Shown here: positions 18,577 through 26,187 of the stretch, piece after piece
How the letters are laid out: each line of letters starts with the position of its first letter
How positions within the stretch are numbered: position 1 is the first letter of the stretch
Assembly (NCBI GenBank): GCA_029432775.1
Contig: JAROAZ010000023.1
Coordinates: 1 to 64,000, forward strand
Length of the DNA stretch: 64,000 bases
Direction: 5' to 3'
From: Pontiellaceae bacterium B12227
Lineage (GTDB): Bacteria; Verrucomicrobiota; Kiritimatiellia; Kiritimatiellales; Pontiellaceae
Translations under genes and position numbers: made by a program
Notes under the pieces: model-generated
Seen by the model: the letters and a program-made list of their open reading frames with translations, nothing else
What the model was told of the DNA's origin: nothing
Database searches by the model: none

Positions 18577-19746
18577 ATGAAAATAGTTCTTATAGTTCTG
18601 GATTCGGTGGGGATCGGCGCGGCGCCGGATGCGGCGGACTATGGCGATGCGGGCAGCGCCACACTCCAGCATATCGGCGAAACCGTCGACGGCCTGCAAC
18701 TTCCAACCCTTGGAAAACTCGGAATGGGCAATATTCGGCCCGACTTTCCAATCCCTGGAATTTCGCCGGCGGAGAAACCCCTTGCGTCATATGGAATGAT
18801 GCAGGAGGCCTCCATCGGCAAAGACACCATTACCGGCCACTGGGAAATCTGCGGACTCGAAATCAACCCCGCCTTCCATAATTTCCCCATGGAATTTCCC
18901 TCCTTCCCCGCCGACCTGCTGGATATTTTTTCAAAACAAACGGGGCGGCCAATCATTGGAAACAAAGCCTCCAGCGGCATTGCAATCATCGACGAACTGG
19001 CCGAAGAGCAGGCCCGGACCGGCGCGTGGATTGCCTATACCAGCGCCGATTCCGTCCTCCAACTGGCCGCACATAACGATGTCATACCGCTCGAGGAACT
19101 CTATGCCGGGTGCGTAATTGCCCGGAAGCTGTGCGACCCACTGAAGGTCGGCCGCGTAATTGCCCGCCCGTTCACCGGGAAACCGGGTGCCTACGAACGA
19201 ACCGAAGATCGGCGCGACTATGCCTACACCCCCGAAGAACCCTTAATCACCGAACGGCTGAAAGATGCCGGCATTCCGGTTTATGCGGTCGGGAAGATCG
19301 AAGATATTGTCGCCCACCGCGGCATCACCGAGAGCATTCACTCCGGCAACACGGCTGAATCGCAGAAGGTAGTCGAAAAGTTTATGCAGAAACCCGGCGA
19401 TGGCTTCATCTTTGCCAACTTTATCGATTTCGACATGCTCTACGGCCACCGCCGCGACCCCGTAGGCTATGCGCTTGCTCTCGAGCAGACCGACCACTGG
19501 CTCTCCCATTTTCTTCCAAAGCTTGGAAACGACGATGTGCTGATGCTCACAGCCGACCACGGAAACGACCCGACTTTCGCCGGCACCGATCATACTCGCG
19601 AATATGTTCCGCTGCTGGTGCACCAACCGGGAAAATCCGGGCAACCCCTCGGCATCCGGAACGGATTCTACGATATCGCCCAGTCGGTGATCGATCGTTT
19701 CGGACTGTCTGAGCTACCGCGCGGCATCAGTTTCTTTCGGGATTGA
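18577..19746 (+). CDS. deoB: Phosphopentomutase
   Basis: The 389-residue enzyme interconverts ribose (or deoxyribose) 1- and 5-phosphates in nucleoside catabolism. It starts IVLIVLDSVGIGAAPDA, the alkaline-phosphatase-superfamily metal site, has the phosphorylated threonine motif GKDTITGHWE near residue 90, and the C-terminal metal ligands LTADHGNDPTF and GTDHTREYVP (about residues 325-350). The length is normal. No clear Shine-Dalgarno is seen. Three exact palindromes and one near copy sit inside the gene, all in the same frame (LPTLGK, FPIPGI, RPIIGN, LPKLGN). The 3' end overlaps the convergent M23 gene by 33 bases. Confidence 0.96.
   Translation: MKIVLIVLDSVGIGAAPDAADYGDAGSATLQHIGETVDGLQLPTLGKLGMGNIRPDFPIPGISPAEKPLASYGMMQEASIGKDTITGHWEICGLEINPAFHNFPMEFPSFPADLLDIFSKQTGRPIIGNKASSGIAIIDELAEEQARTGAWIAYTSADSVLQLAAHNDVIPLEELYAGCVIARKLCDPLKVGRVIARPFTGKPGAYERTEDRRDYAYTPEEPLITERLKDAGIPVYAVGKIEDIVAHRGITESIHSGNTAESQKVVEKFMQKPGDGFIFANFIDFDMLYGHRRDPVGYALALEQTDHWLSHFLPKLGNDDVLMLTADHGNDPTFAGTDHTREYVPLLVHQPGKSGQPLGIRNGFYDIAQSVIDRFGLSELPRGISFFRD
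18701..18715. repeat. TTCCA-N5-TGGAA palindrome (spacer ACCCT) in deoB
   Basis: Exact copy; encodes L-P-T-L-G-K. Confidence 0.9.
18746..18760. repeat. TTCCA-N5-TGGAA palindrome (spacer ATCCC) in deoB
   Basis: Exact copy; encodes F-P-I-P-G-I. Confidence 0.9.
19514..19528. repeat. TTCCA-N5-TGGAA palindrome (spacer AAGCT) in deoB
   Basis: Exact copy; encodes L-P-K-L-G-N. Confidence 0.9.
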
Positions 19747-21153
19747 GCGCTGCTGAATAAACTCGCCTCGAACCGGGGAATATTCCGGCACGACGGCCGT
19801 CTGGGATTCTTTGCGCAGATAGAGATTGCTGAACAGCGGTTTGTAGCCGGATCCGGCGAGCAACTGCGCTGAATCCTGCAAATGGAAATAGACACTCGGC
19901 TGGCTGGAATCGCCCGAATTGCCGCACTGCGCAATCGGGAGCCCCGCCACCACGCGCTCGCCTACCCGAACCGTAATACTTTCATTCTTCAAATGCCCGA
20001 TCACGGAATATTCATTCGTGGTGTGCTCAATCATGATCGCGTTGCCCAGCCGGTCGAACGGGTTCGGCGAATTCGGTTCATTATCCTCCACCCCTGTAAT
20101 GACCGCCACCACGGTTCCGGCGGCCGGCGCCAGCACCGGTTTTTTATACGCAAAATAGTCCTGATTATATTTGCCGTCATTCCGGAAGGTTTTGTTGAAG
20201 CGGCTCGAAATGACAAACTCCCGCGCATTATGGCTCACCCGGCTCCCGAAATATTTACTCTGATCCCGATGATCCCCGCCCCACATCACACGCCACCACC
20301 CCGAAAAAGGAAGCCGCAGCTCGGTGGCGCTTTTTCCAATGTCTGGAAAGGCGGTTTTAAACGGCAGCATCCACATCCCGACAATTTCATCCTTTTCGGA
20401 AAGCGTCAGTTTCAGTCCGGCCACCGCGTGCTCGAAGGTGATGGGAAGCACGGCGGTTTCGGCCGTCTGCACCCAGGGGTCGCCCACGCGCTGCACTTTC
20501 CCGAAACGGGTGCGCAGATCCGAAAGAATTTCAACCGTCTGCTTTTCTGAAATACGCTGCAGTGCCCCGGGACTGAAATCCGACCGAATTGCCTTGAAAC
20601 GGCTCCGGTTCATCGCATCCGCCAAGCGGTTTGCCAACAGGCTGAACCGATAGGCCGGATCCTCCGGCCGAATCCTTCGCGGCGACGAAACAAAGGTAAA
20701 GGTCCGGCTCTCAAACTTGACCTCATCCGGCGGGCCGATTGCACTGAACCGGATCACATACGCATCGCCGGAGTCAAATTCACCCTCCTCAAAGTCGCCG
20801 TTTTCCGAACTGTAGCTGGCTCCCGGAAAAACCAGGGCGTCTTTTTCCGTCTCCACCGGCGGGTCCACAGCCTGATAATAGCCCAGGTAGTCGCCACTGT
20901 TGGCAAATACCAGTGTACGCCACAGCCGCCCTCGCGGAATGTAGCATAGAAAAACGTGATAATATTCCCCGTCGGCCTCCAGCGTATCGAACCGGTCGAT
21001 CCGGTACTTTTCCGGAAAGTTCTGATAGGCCGCCACCACCCCGAGCTCCCGGCGCGCCTCGCCCACCGAAAGGTTCCGCTTCCGCGTAGAAGCCCGGCAG
21101 TTGCCGACATCAACCACCAGAAGGGCTAAAAATATGATCATCTTCCATTTCAT
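19714..21153 (-). CDS. Exported M23-fold protein with degenerate metal site
   Basis: The start at 21153 is chosen because a signal peptide (IIFLALLVVDVGNCRA) follows at once; the frame extends upstream but runs under the divergent ankyrin gene. The 479-residue protein has a novel N-terminal half and a C-terminal LytM/M23 beta-barrel: KPVLAPAAGTVVAVI, GNAIMIEHTTNEYSVIGHL, VGERVVAGLPIAQCGNSGDSSQPSVYFHLQ. In active M23 enzymes the last motif reads PHLHF; here it is PSVYF, so both His of the HxH pair are missing. The upstream zinc aspartate also seems absent. It is therefore probably a non-catalytic LytM-type regulator or adhesin, by inference. One palindrome writes FPDIGK. Confidence 0.82.
   Translation of the reverse strand: MKWKMIIFLALLVVDVGNCRASTRKRNLSVGEARRELGVVAAYQNFPEKYRIDRFDTLEADGEYYHVFLCYIPRGRLWRTLVFANSGDYLGYYQAVDPPVETEKDALVFPGASYSSENGDFEEGEFDSGDAYVIRFSAIGPPDEVKFESRTFTFVSSPRRIRPEDPAYRFSLLANRLADAMNRSRFKAIRSDFSPGALQRISEKQTVEILSDLRTRFGKVQRVGDPWVQTAETAVLPITFEHAVAGLKLTLSEKDEIVGMWMLPFKTAFPDIGKSATELRLPFSGWWRVMWGGDHRDQSKYFGSRVSHNAREFVISSRFNKTFRNDGKYNQDYFAYKKPVLAPAAGTVVAVITGVEDNEPNSPNPFDRLGNAIMIEHTTNEYSVIGHLKNESITVRVGERVVAGLPIAQCGNSGDSSQPSVYFHLQDSAQLLAGSGYKPLFSNLYLRKESQTAVVPEYSPVRGEFIQQRSIPKETDAAR
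20334..20348. repeat. TTCCA-N5-TGGAA palindrome (spacer ATGTC) in the M23 gene
   Basis: Exact copy; on the minus strand encodes F-P-D-I-G-K. Confidence 0.9.
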
Positions 21154-21265
21154 TTCAGCACCGTACGATACGCGGGCAATCCAATTCAGGCAATGGGAAT
21201 TGCCCTTGCGTTGCATGCCCGTCTGTGCTCCGATAGACGGTTCAATCTCAACGTAAGGAATCTCC

Positions 21266-21862
21266 ATGAAATCCAGTGCATTATTGCTTCTCTCCGCCCT
21301 CCTGGTCTCCGCCGCGGGCATTCAGGCCGAAACCAACTCGGTTGAAAAAATTTCCCCGCAGGAAGTGGTGGAAGCAGCACTTTACGGAAAAAAAGACGTC
21401 ATCCAAAGCGCGCTCAAACAAGGATTCGACGTCAATGCGGCGGACCCCGAAAAACGCACGCCTCTCATGTTTGCCGCCTTTAATGCGCAGACCGAAATTG
21501 TCCAACTGCTGCTCGAAGCCGGCGCAAAAATCGACGCCCAGGACCAGATCGGCACCTCCGCGCTCATGTTTGCCGCCAGCGCACCGGGCGGAAAAGAGGC
21601 CATTCAGGTACTGCTCAATGCCGGCGCAAAAATCAATCTGGTCGATAACAACGAACACTTCTCCGCACTCATGTGGGCCGCCGCCGAAGGTCAGGCCGAC
21701 AACGTTAAACTCCTGCTCGCAAAAGGCGCCGACCTTTCCCTGCAGGACATCGACGGCGACACCGCTGAAACCTTTGCTGCCAAAGCCGGCCATACCGCCG
21801 TTGCCCAGCTCCTGAAAGAAGCCGCCGCAAAAACAGCAAAATCCGAAACCCCGAGTGAGTAA
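21266..21862 (+). CDS. Exported ankyrin-repeat protein
   Basis: The 198-residue product has a signal peptide (ALLLLSALLVSAAGIQA) and about four to five ankyrin repeats: RTPLMFAAFNAQTEIVQLLL, TSALMFAASAPGGKEAIQVLL, FSALMWAAAEGQADNVKLLL and DTAETFAAKAGHTAVAQLL. It is a protein-binding scaffold with a likely periplasmic location; the partner is unknown. The start follows AAGGAATCTCC. The stop codon is the first base triplet of an inverted repeat that bridges to the next gene. Confidence 0.9.
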   Translation: MKSSALLLLSALLVSAAGIQAETNSVEKISPQEVVEAALYGKKDVIQSALKQGFDVNAADPEKRTPLMFAAFNAQTEIVQLLLEAGAKIDAQDQIGTSALMFAASAPGGKEAIQVLLNAGAKINLVDNNEHFSALMWAAAEGQADNVKLLLAKGADLSLQDIDGDTAETFAAKAGHTAVAQLLKEAAAKTAKSETPSE

Positions 21863-21928
21863 CCACTGAATATACGGAAGACACGGAATCGATTTCTTTT
21901 TCCGCGTATTCCGTGACTTCCGTGGTTA
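21860..21928. repeat. Imperfect inverted repeat of the 'ACGGAA / TTCCGTG' type
   Basis: A 29-base left arm starting TAACCACTGAATATACGG pairs imperfectly (about six mismatches) with a right arm ending GACTTCCGTGGTTA. The element begins in the ankyrin stop codon and ends 4 bases before the deaminase ATG, so it fills the whole gap and leaves the deaminase gene without a usual Shine-Dalgarno site. Confidence 0.7.
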
Positions 21929-21932
21929 AACC

Positions 21933-22406
21933 ATGTCGTATTCCGAACAGTTTTTACGCGAGGCGATCCGGCTTTCAGAAGAAAAAATGAAAGCCGGTGA
22001 AGGCGGCCCGTTTGCCGCCGTCATCGTGCAGGACGGAACGATTATTTCCAAAGGTTGGAACTGCGTCACTTCGGAAAATGATCCAACCGCACACGGCGAA
22101 ATGGAAGCCATCCGGAAAGCGTGTGCAACCCTGAAAACCTTTTCACTGGAAGGCTGCGAAATCTATTCCAGCTGCGAGCCCTGCCCCATGTGCCTTTCGG
22201 CCATCTACTGGGCCCGGCTCGACGCCCTCTACTTCGCCGGCTCCATGGCCGATGCCGCCGCAGCCGGATTCGACGACCGCTTCTTCTATGATGAAGTTTC
22301 CAAACCCTGGAACGCACGAACGCTGAAAACCGAACAGGCCCTTCAGAACGAAGCTCAAAAGGTATTCAAAGCCTGGATCAACAATCCCGGTAAAGCGGAA
22401 TACTAA
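21933..22406 (+). CDS. Nucleoside/guanine deaminase (cytidine-deaminase-like fold)
   Basis: The 157-residue zinc enzyme has the motif pair AHGEMEAI (about residue 53, zinc His and catalytic Glu) and SCEPCPMCLSAIYWARL (about residue 80, two zinc Cys). The C-terminal FDDRFFYDEVSKPW resembles GuaD-type guanine deaminases more than TadA, so purine salvage is likely; the substrate is inferred. Two exact palindromes lie inside and encode SKGWN and SKPWN. Its stop overlaps the convergent radical SAM gene by 4 bases. Confidence 0.88.
   Translation: MSYSEQFLREAIRLSEEKMKAGEGGPFAAVIVQDGTIISKGWNCVTSENDPTAHGEMEAIRKACATLKTFSLEGCEIYSSCEPCPMCLSAIYWARLDALYFAGSMADAAAAGFDDRFFYDEVSKPWNARTLKTEQALQNEAQKVFKAWINNPGKAEY
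22046..22060. repeat. TTCCA-N5-TGGAA palindrome (spacer AAGGT) in the deaminase gene
   Basis: Exact copy; encodes S-K-G-W-N. Confidence 0.9.
22298..22312. repeat. TTCCA-N5-TGGAA palindrome (spacer AACCC) in the deaminase gene
   Basis: Exact copy; encodes S-K-P-W-N. Confidence 0.9.
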
Positions 22407-23341
22407 ACGTCATCTCGGCAGCAATAATAGACCGTCCCGGCGCGCTGCTCCTCACAGAGAAGCCCGGCCGTCACAAACTGCTTCAGCGTTTTAAATATCC
22501 TGTCTGCCGGCACATTGAACTCGTCCGCCAACTGCTTACAGCTCGAAGGGTGGCGCTTCAGCAACCCCAGCAAGGCCTCCTCGCTGAAGTCCAGAGAAAT
22601 GCCCCCCGGTTTCCTGAAGGATGCAGTCACCGAAGCATTCGGGCCGAAAATTTCGGCAATGGCTTGCAGATGCTCCTCCGGCGAGGGGCCAATGCCCGAA
22701 ACCGCCGGCGGTCGAACCGCCGTATTCACATCAATCCGGTCCGGGTTCAGCGTCTTAAGCACCTCCGCAATTTTCCGGACATTGGAAAACTGCGAGTTCA
22801 CTCCGTCGACAATGAAAACCTCCACCGAAAGCTCGCCCAGATATTCATGGCGGAAAGCCTGCTCGCCTTTCACCAGCAAATCGAACGTCACCCCTTGAGC
22901 CGGACGATGAATCTGCTGAAAGCTGACCTCGTCCCACGCGCTGAGCGTCACCTTCACCTTGTCCGCAAGGACTGCCTCCGCGCGCACCTCGGACGAATGC
23001 AGCAGCGTTCCATTGGTCAGCAGCACGGAGCGGATATCTGTGTGCTCCTTCACCCAGCGAAATACATCGCCGAAATGCCGGTGCAGTGTCGGTTCGCCGG
23101 AGCCGGCCAGCGTAATATGATCCGCCTGCCCGCCGCGGTCCCGCCATTGGGTCAGCTCGGCCAGCACATCCTGCATCGGCACATAATCTCCGCGCTCGCT
23201 CACCGCACACGGCGTCTCGCCCAGCTGGCAGAACGTGCAGTCCATCGTACACGTCTTAAAAGGGATCAGATCAACCCCCAGCGAATATCCCAAACGACGC
23301 GACGGAACCGGCCCGAATAAATACTGATAATCTTTAGACAT
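22403..23341 (-). CDS. Radical SAM protein with C-terminal winged-helix-like domain
   Basis: The 312-residue protein opens YLFGPVPSRRLGYSLGVDLIPFKT and carries the 4Fe-4S motif CTMDCTFC (CxxxCxxC, about residues 32-39) followed by the SAM-binding ITLAGSGEPTLH. This N-terminus is typical of the wyosine-like radical SAM group (COG0731-like). The last 60 residues (LKRHPSSCKQLADEFNVPADRIFKTLKQFV) look like a helix-turn-helix domain, unusual in radical SAM enzymes of this size. The substrate is unknown. It is monocistronic and convergent with the deaminase gene. Confidence 0.9.
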   Translation of the reverse strand: MSKDYQYLFGPVPSRRLGYSLGVDLIPFKTCTMDCTFCQLGETPCAVSERGDYVPMQDVLAELTQWRDRGGQADHITLAGSGEPTLHRHFGDVFRWVKEHTDIRSVLLTNGTLLHSSEVRAEAVLADKVKVTLSAWDEVSFQQIHRPAQGVTFDLLVKGEQAFRHEYLGELSVEVFIVDGVNSQFSNVRKIAEVLKTLNPDRIDVNTAVRPPAVSGIGPSPEEHLQAIAEIFGPNASVTASFRKPGGISLDFSEEALLGLLKRHPSSCKQLADEFNVPADRIFKTLKQFVTAGLLCEEQRAGTVYYCCRDDV

Positions 23342-23676
23342 GCGTCAAGAGTGGTTATTTTTAACGCATGGAGCAAGCAAACAAACTCATATCAAATGCA
23401 TGAAAATACGGCCCGTACTTATCATCTTTCCAATGTTCACGCGTCCCGCCCGAGACCATCCCCTTCGTTACAAAGCGTCTCAAAAAATTCCATTACTGGA
23501 ATTCATTCAAGCACCCGCAGCGCGTCAGGGTGCGCAGCGGGCTCCCCTCAAACGACGTCCACCACAGAAAATTGACTGTACACACAATGGATATACACGT
23601 ATTCATGAAATTCGGGTGAAACAGCGGATCATCCACACAAAAAAAGAATACCCGATGGGCATGCCTCCTGAGTTAA

Positions 23677-23889
23677 GGGGGAAATAAGGCCGGAACGCAT
23701 AATTTTCACTGGGCAAAAAACAACTCCGCTTTCTTTGGAAAAATAAAGCATGATGCATATGTCCGATCATCCAGGGGTTATGCTAACACCCACAAGGTGT
23801 GCTCGGTGGGAGATTCTATTCTTTGTGGAGAACAAATCATTACCGATGGACAGAAATATAGAGTTGAAATCTGTTTGAAAACTAAATGA
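23677..23889 (+). pseudogene. Possible C-terminal remnant of a small gene
   Basis: Seventy codons are open up to a TGA at 23887 without an ATG. The C-terminal part, KVCSVGDSILCGEQ then ITDGQKYRVEICLKTK, reads like real protein. There is no start codon in the frame except GTG or TTG. It may be a truncated gene, or the end of a gene using GTG at about 23800. No family is recognised. Confidence 0.25.
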
Positions 23890-23946
23890 GCTTAATCCCG
23901 CGGTTTCACTCTTTCGCTTTGCACAGAGTGGTCCGGGACGTTAGCC
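23890..23946. other. Hairpin with loose attC-like layout
   Basis: Between the remnant's stop and the next start, GCTTAAT...GTTAGCC bracket nested arms CCCG/CGGG and CACTCT/AGAGTG in 57 bases. The size and placement resemble integron attC sites, but the outer boxes do not fully fit RYYYAAC and GTTRRRY, and no integrase is in the window. Confidence 0.25.
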
Positions 23947-23955
23947 AGGATAAAT

Positions 23956-24258
23956 ATGGAACCCAATATTGCAGCCCTCAAAGAACTCTCGGTTCAGCAC
24001 GATTTTCAGCATCGCGCAGAAGCAGGATTTTATGATTGGATCCGGAATGAAAAGGCACATTTTCCAGATCAAATTAAGCCGGACAACCTGGTTCCCGTTT
24101 TTCGTTCCACAAAACTCTGTTTCGATCACTCGCTGCTACCCCACCCATACTATGAAACAAAACTCATCATTGTTCATCAGGAAGAGGAGGTAGGTTATTA
24201 CAAGTTTATCGCCATGCTGGACGGGACGGTTGATGATGATTACTTCGTATTATATTAA
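23956..24258 (+). CDS. Hypothetical 100-residue protein in AT-rich patch
   Basis: The ATG has AGGATAAAT before it. The protein is soluble and mixed-charged, with an aromatic-rich centre (CFDHSLLPHPYYETKLII) and an acidic, aromatic C-terminus (DGTVDDDYFVLY). I do not recognise the family. Codon use is AT-rich compared with flanking genes. It sits beside the BRCT gene, and both may have arrived together. Confidence 0.55.
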   Translation: MEPNIAALKELSVQHDFQHRAEAGFYDWIRNEKAHFPDQIKPDNLVPVFRSTKLCFDHSLLPHPYYETKLIIVHQEEEVGYYKFIAMLDGTVDDDYFVLY

Positions 24259-24348
24259 TTCAGATGAAGCGGCTGACCAGCCCGCTGAAATTGGCCACCG
24301 AATAGTTTCAGGTGTAAAGACCTCTTCCGGCCCAAAAGGAGATGAACC

Positions 24349-24657
24349 ATGAACCCCGATCCCGTATTTACAACGAATCCTGAAATATCGCTTGATGGTA
24401 AAAGCTTTTGTTTCGCAGGAAAGTTCGACGGTCATGAAAGAGGAGACCTCGAGCGGTATGTGAAAAGCAAAGGGAGTACATTCTCTGCCAATGTAAGTAC
24501 AGAAACGGACTACCTGGTAATAGGCAGTCAAGGTATCAGATGCTGCTCCTTCTCCTGCTGCGTGCGAGTCGTTGAAAAAGCAATTGATTTAAGGAAAAGC
24601 GGTGCGGCACTGCAGTTAATTAAAGAGTCTGACTTTTTAGATATAATGGTCACATAG
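24349..24657 (+). CDS. Stand-alone BRCT-domain protein
   Basis: The 102-residue protein has AAAAGGAG before its ATG. Residues 14-100 follow the BRCT pattern: LDGKSFCFAGKF, R-x-D-L-E-R-Y-V-x-S-K-G, then STETDYLVIGS, a cysteine-rich loop (CCSFSCC), KAIDLRKSG and a final IKESDFLDIM. The TDYLVIG strand is the same as in the NAD-dependent DNA ligase BRCT domain. BRCT domains bind phosphopeptides or DNA ends. The rest of a ligase is absent, so this is either a small genuine BRCT adaptor or a mobile cassette-type gene. Confidence 0.75.
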   Translation: MNPDPVFTTNPEISLDGKSFCFAGKFDGHERGDLERYVKSKGSTFSANVSTETDYLVIGSQGIRCCSFSCCVRVVEKAIDLRKSGAALQLIKESDFLDIMVT

Positions 24658-24767
24658 AGCCAATTCCCCCGAATAGTTCAGAGCATTCCGATGGAGGGAC
24701 TTTTGTTTTCCAACTATTTGAGGTTAAACGCTTGGCGGAATGCAATGGAGCTGCTCATAATCACGGC

Positions 24768-26162
24768 ATGAAAACACTGATTGCTTTTAGCCTGCTGACG
24801 ACGGCCGCTCTCGGCCAGAGCGTGGAATCGCTCTATCAAAAACACTGCTCCCACTGCCACGGAGTCAAATTCCAGGGCGGCAATGCCCAGAGCCTGATCG
24901 ATGGCGTCTGGCAGTTTGGCGACAGCACCGGGCACATCTCCCGCAACATCAAGTTCGGCATCACACACCTTGGTATGCCCGGCTATGAAAACACGCTCAC
25001 CGACAAACAGATCCGCAGCCTGGTCGACTATCTGAAAGACGCCGAGAAAAGCGCCGGAGCCGTCAAACCACCGATCCCCGCAACGCTTCAAACGCTGGAT
25101 TATCATATCCAGGTTGAAACCTTTGCCAAGGACCTCGATATGCCCTGGGATATCGCCTTTCTGAATAAAGACACTGCGCTCATCACCGAGCGCTCCGGTC
25201 AACTCCGCGTCTATGCCGACGGGCAGCTCTACTCCAAACCGGTCGAAGGCACGCCCGAAGTGGTATCCGAAGGCCAAGGCGGCCTGCTGGCCGTGGCCTT
25301 CGATCCCGATTATCTGGAGGAAGGCAATCAGTGGATCTATCTGGCCTACAGCCATGAGCTCGACCCGCAACCCAACGGCAAACGCACACCGGCCATGACC
25401 CGCATCGTCCGCGGCCGGATCGACGGCAACAGCTGGACCAACCAACAGGTCATTTTCGAGGCCCCGCACGATACCTACCGCACCACCCGCCACCACTACG
25501 GCACGCGCATCGTGTTCGACAAAGAGAAGAACCTCTACTTCTCCATCGGCGACCGCGGCACCGGTGCTCATGCGCAGGACCCCGCCAAACCCAATGGAAA
25601 AATTCACCGCATCCAGCGCGATGGCAGCATTCCTTCCGACAACCCCTACCGCCGGACCAAGGGCGCCGTAAAATCGATCTTCACCCTCGGCAACCGCAAT
25701 CCGCAGGGACTCTCCTTCCATCCCGTAACCGACGAATTGTGGGCCTCCGAACACGGACCGCTCGGCGGCGATGAAATCAATCTGATTTCCAAAGGCAGGA
25801 ACTATGGCTGGCCCATCATCACCTATGGCCGGAACTACAACGGGTCCATCATCACCGAACTCACGCATCAGGAAGGCATGGAGCAGCCGATCTGGTATTG
25901 GAACCCCTCCACCGCCGTCTGCGGAATCGACTTCTATTCCGGCGATCTCTTTCCAAAGTGGAACAACAAGCTGCTGGTCGGCGCACTGAAATACGAAGAC
26001 GTCCGCGTGCTCAGCATCGAGGATCACCGCGTCGTTCATGAAGAAGTGATCCTTAAAAATGCCGGCCGCGTCCGCGATGTCTGCTGCGGCCCCGACGGCG
26101 CCGTCTATGTGGTCCTCAACGATCCCGGAACGATCCTCAAACTGACCCCGCAAAAGAAATAG
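24768..26162 (+). CDS. Exported c-type cytochrome / PQQ-dependent sugar dehydrogenase fusion
   Basis: The 464-residue protein starts at ATG 24768 with a signal peptide ending ALG (about residue 16). A cytochrome c domain follows with the haem motif CSHCH (about residues 26-30) and a distal Met in HLGMPGY. From about residue 115 a glucose/sorbosone dehydrogenase beta-propeller (YliI-like) is seen: LDMPWDIAFL, GQGGLLAVAFDPDY, HHYGTRIVFD, LYFSIGDRG, TLGNRNPQGLSFHP, EHGPLGGDEINL and NYGWPIITYG. It should oxidise an aldose in the periplasm and pass electrons to its own haem. It is convergent with the sortase gene. An upstream TTG start is possible but adds no signal. Confidence 0.9.
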   Translation: MKTLIAFSLLTTAALGQSVESLYQKHCSHCHGVKFQGGNAQSLIDGVWQFGDSTGHISRNIKFGITHLGMPGYENTLTDKQIRSLVDYLKDAEKSAGAVKPPIPATLQTLDYHIQVETFAKDLDMPWDIAFLNKDTALITERSGQLRVYADGQLYSKPVEGTPEVVSEGQGGLLAVAFDPDYLEEGNQWIYLAYSHELDPQPNGKRTPAMTRIVRGRIDGNSWTNQQVIFEAPHDTYRTTRHHYGTRIVFDKEKNLYFSIGDRGTGAHAQDPAKPNGKIHRIQRDGSIPSDNPYRRTKGAVKSIFTLGNRNPQGLSFHPVTDELWASEHGPLGGDEINLISKGRNYGWPIITYGRNYNGSIITELTHQEGMEQPIWYWNPSTAVCGIDFYSGDLFPKWNNKLLVGALKYEDVRVLSIEDHRVVHEEVILKNAGRVRDVCCGPDGAVYVVLNDPGTILKLTPQKK

Positions 26163-26164
26163 TA

Positions 26165-26187
26165 CAGCCTGCACTATGTGCTGGCTG
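26165..26187. terminator. Convergent hairpin between the dehydrogenase and the sortase genes
   Basis: CAGCCTGCAC pairs with GTGCTGGCTG (one mismatch) around TAT, overlapping the sortase stop codon. There is no T tract, so activity is uncertain. Confidence 0.4.

Larger units (their letters stand above)
23342..23955. other. AT-rich 614-base stretch without a confident gene
   Basis: This gap lies between the divergent radical SAM gene and a small unknown gene. It is clearly more AT-rich than the flanks. Frames starting near 23340-23690 look random. From 23677 to 23889 an open frame without ATG gives protein-like sequence, and 23890-23946 can fold into a hairpin. No TTCCA-N5-TGGAA palindrome is present. 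Confidence 0.6.

Noticed and set aside
23890..24740. Definite integron cassette array
   Set aside because: The outer boxes do not fit the consensus well and no integrase gene is seen, so it is kept only as a candidate.
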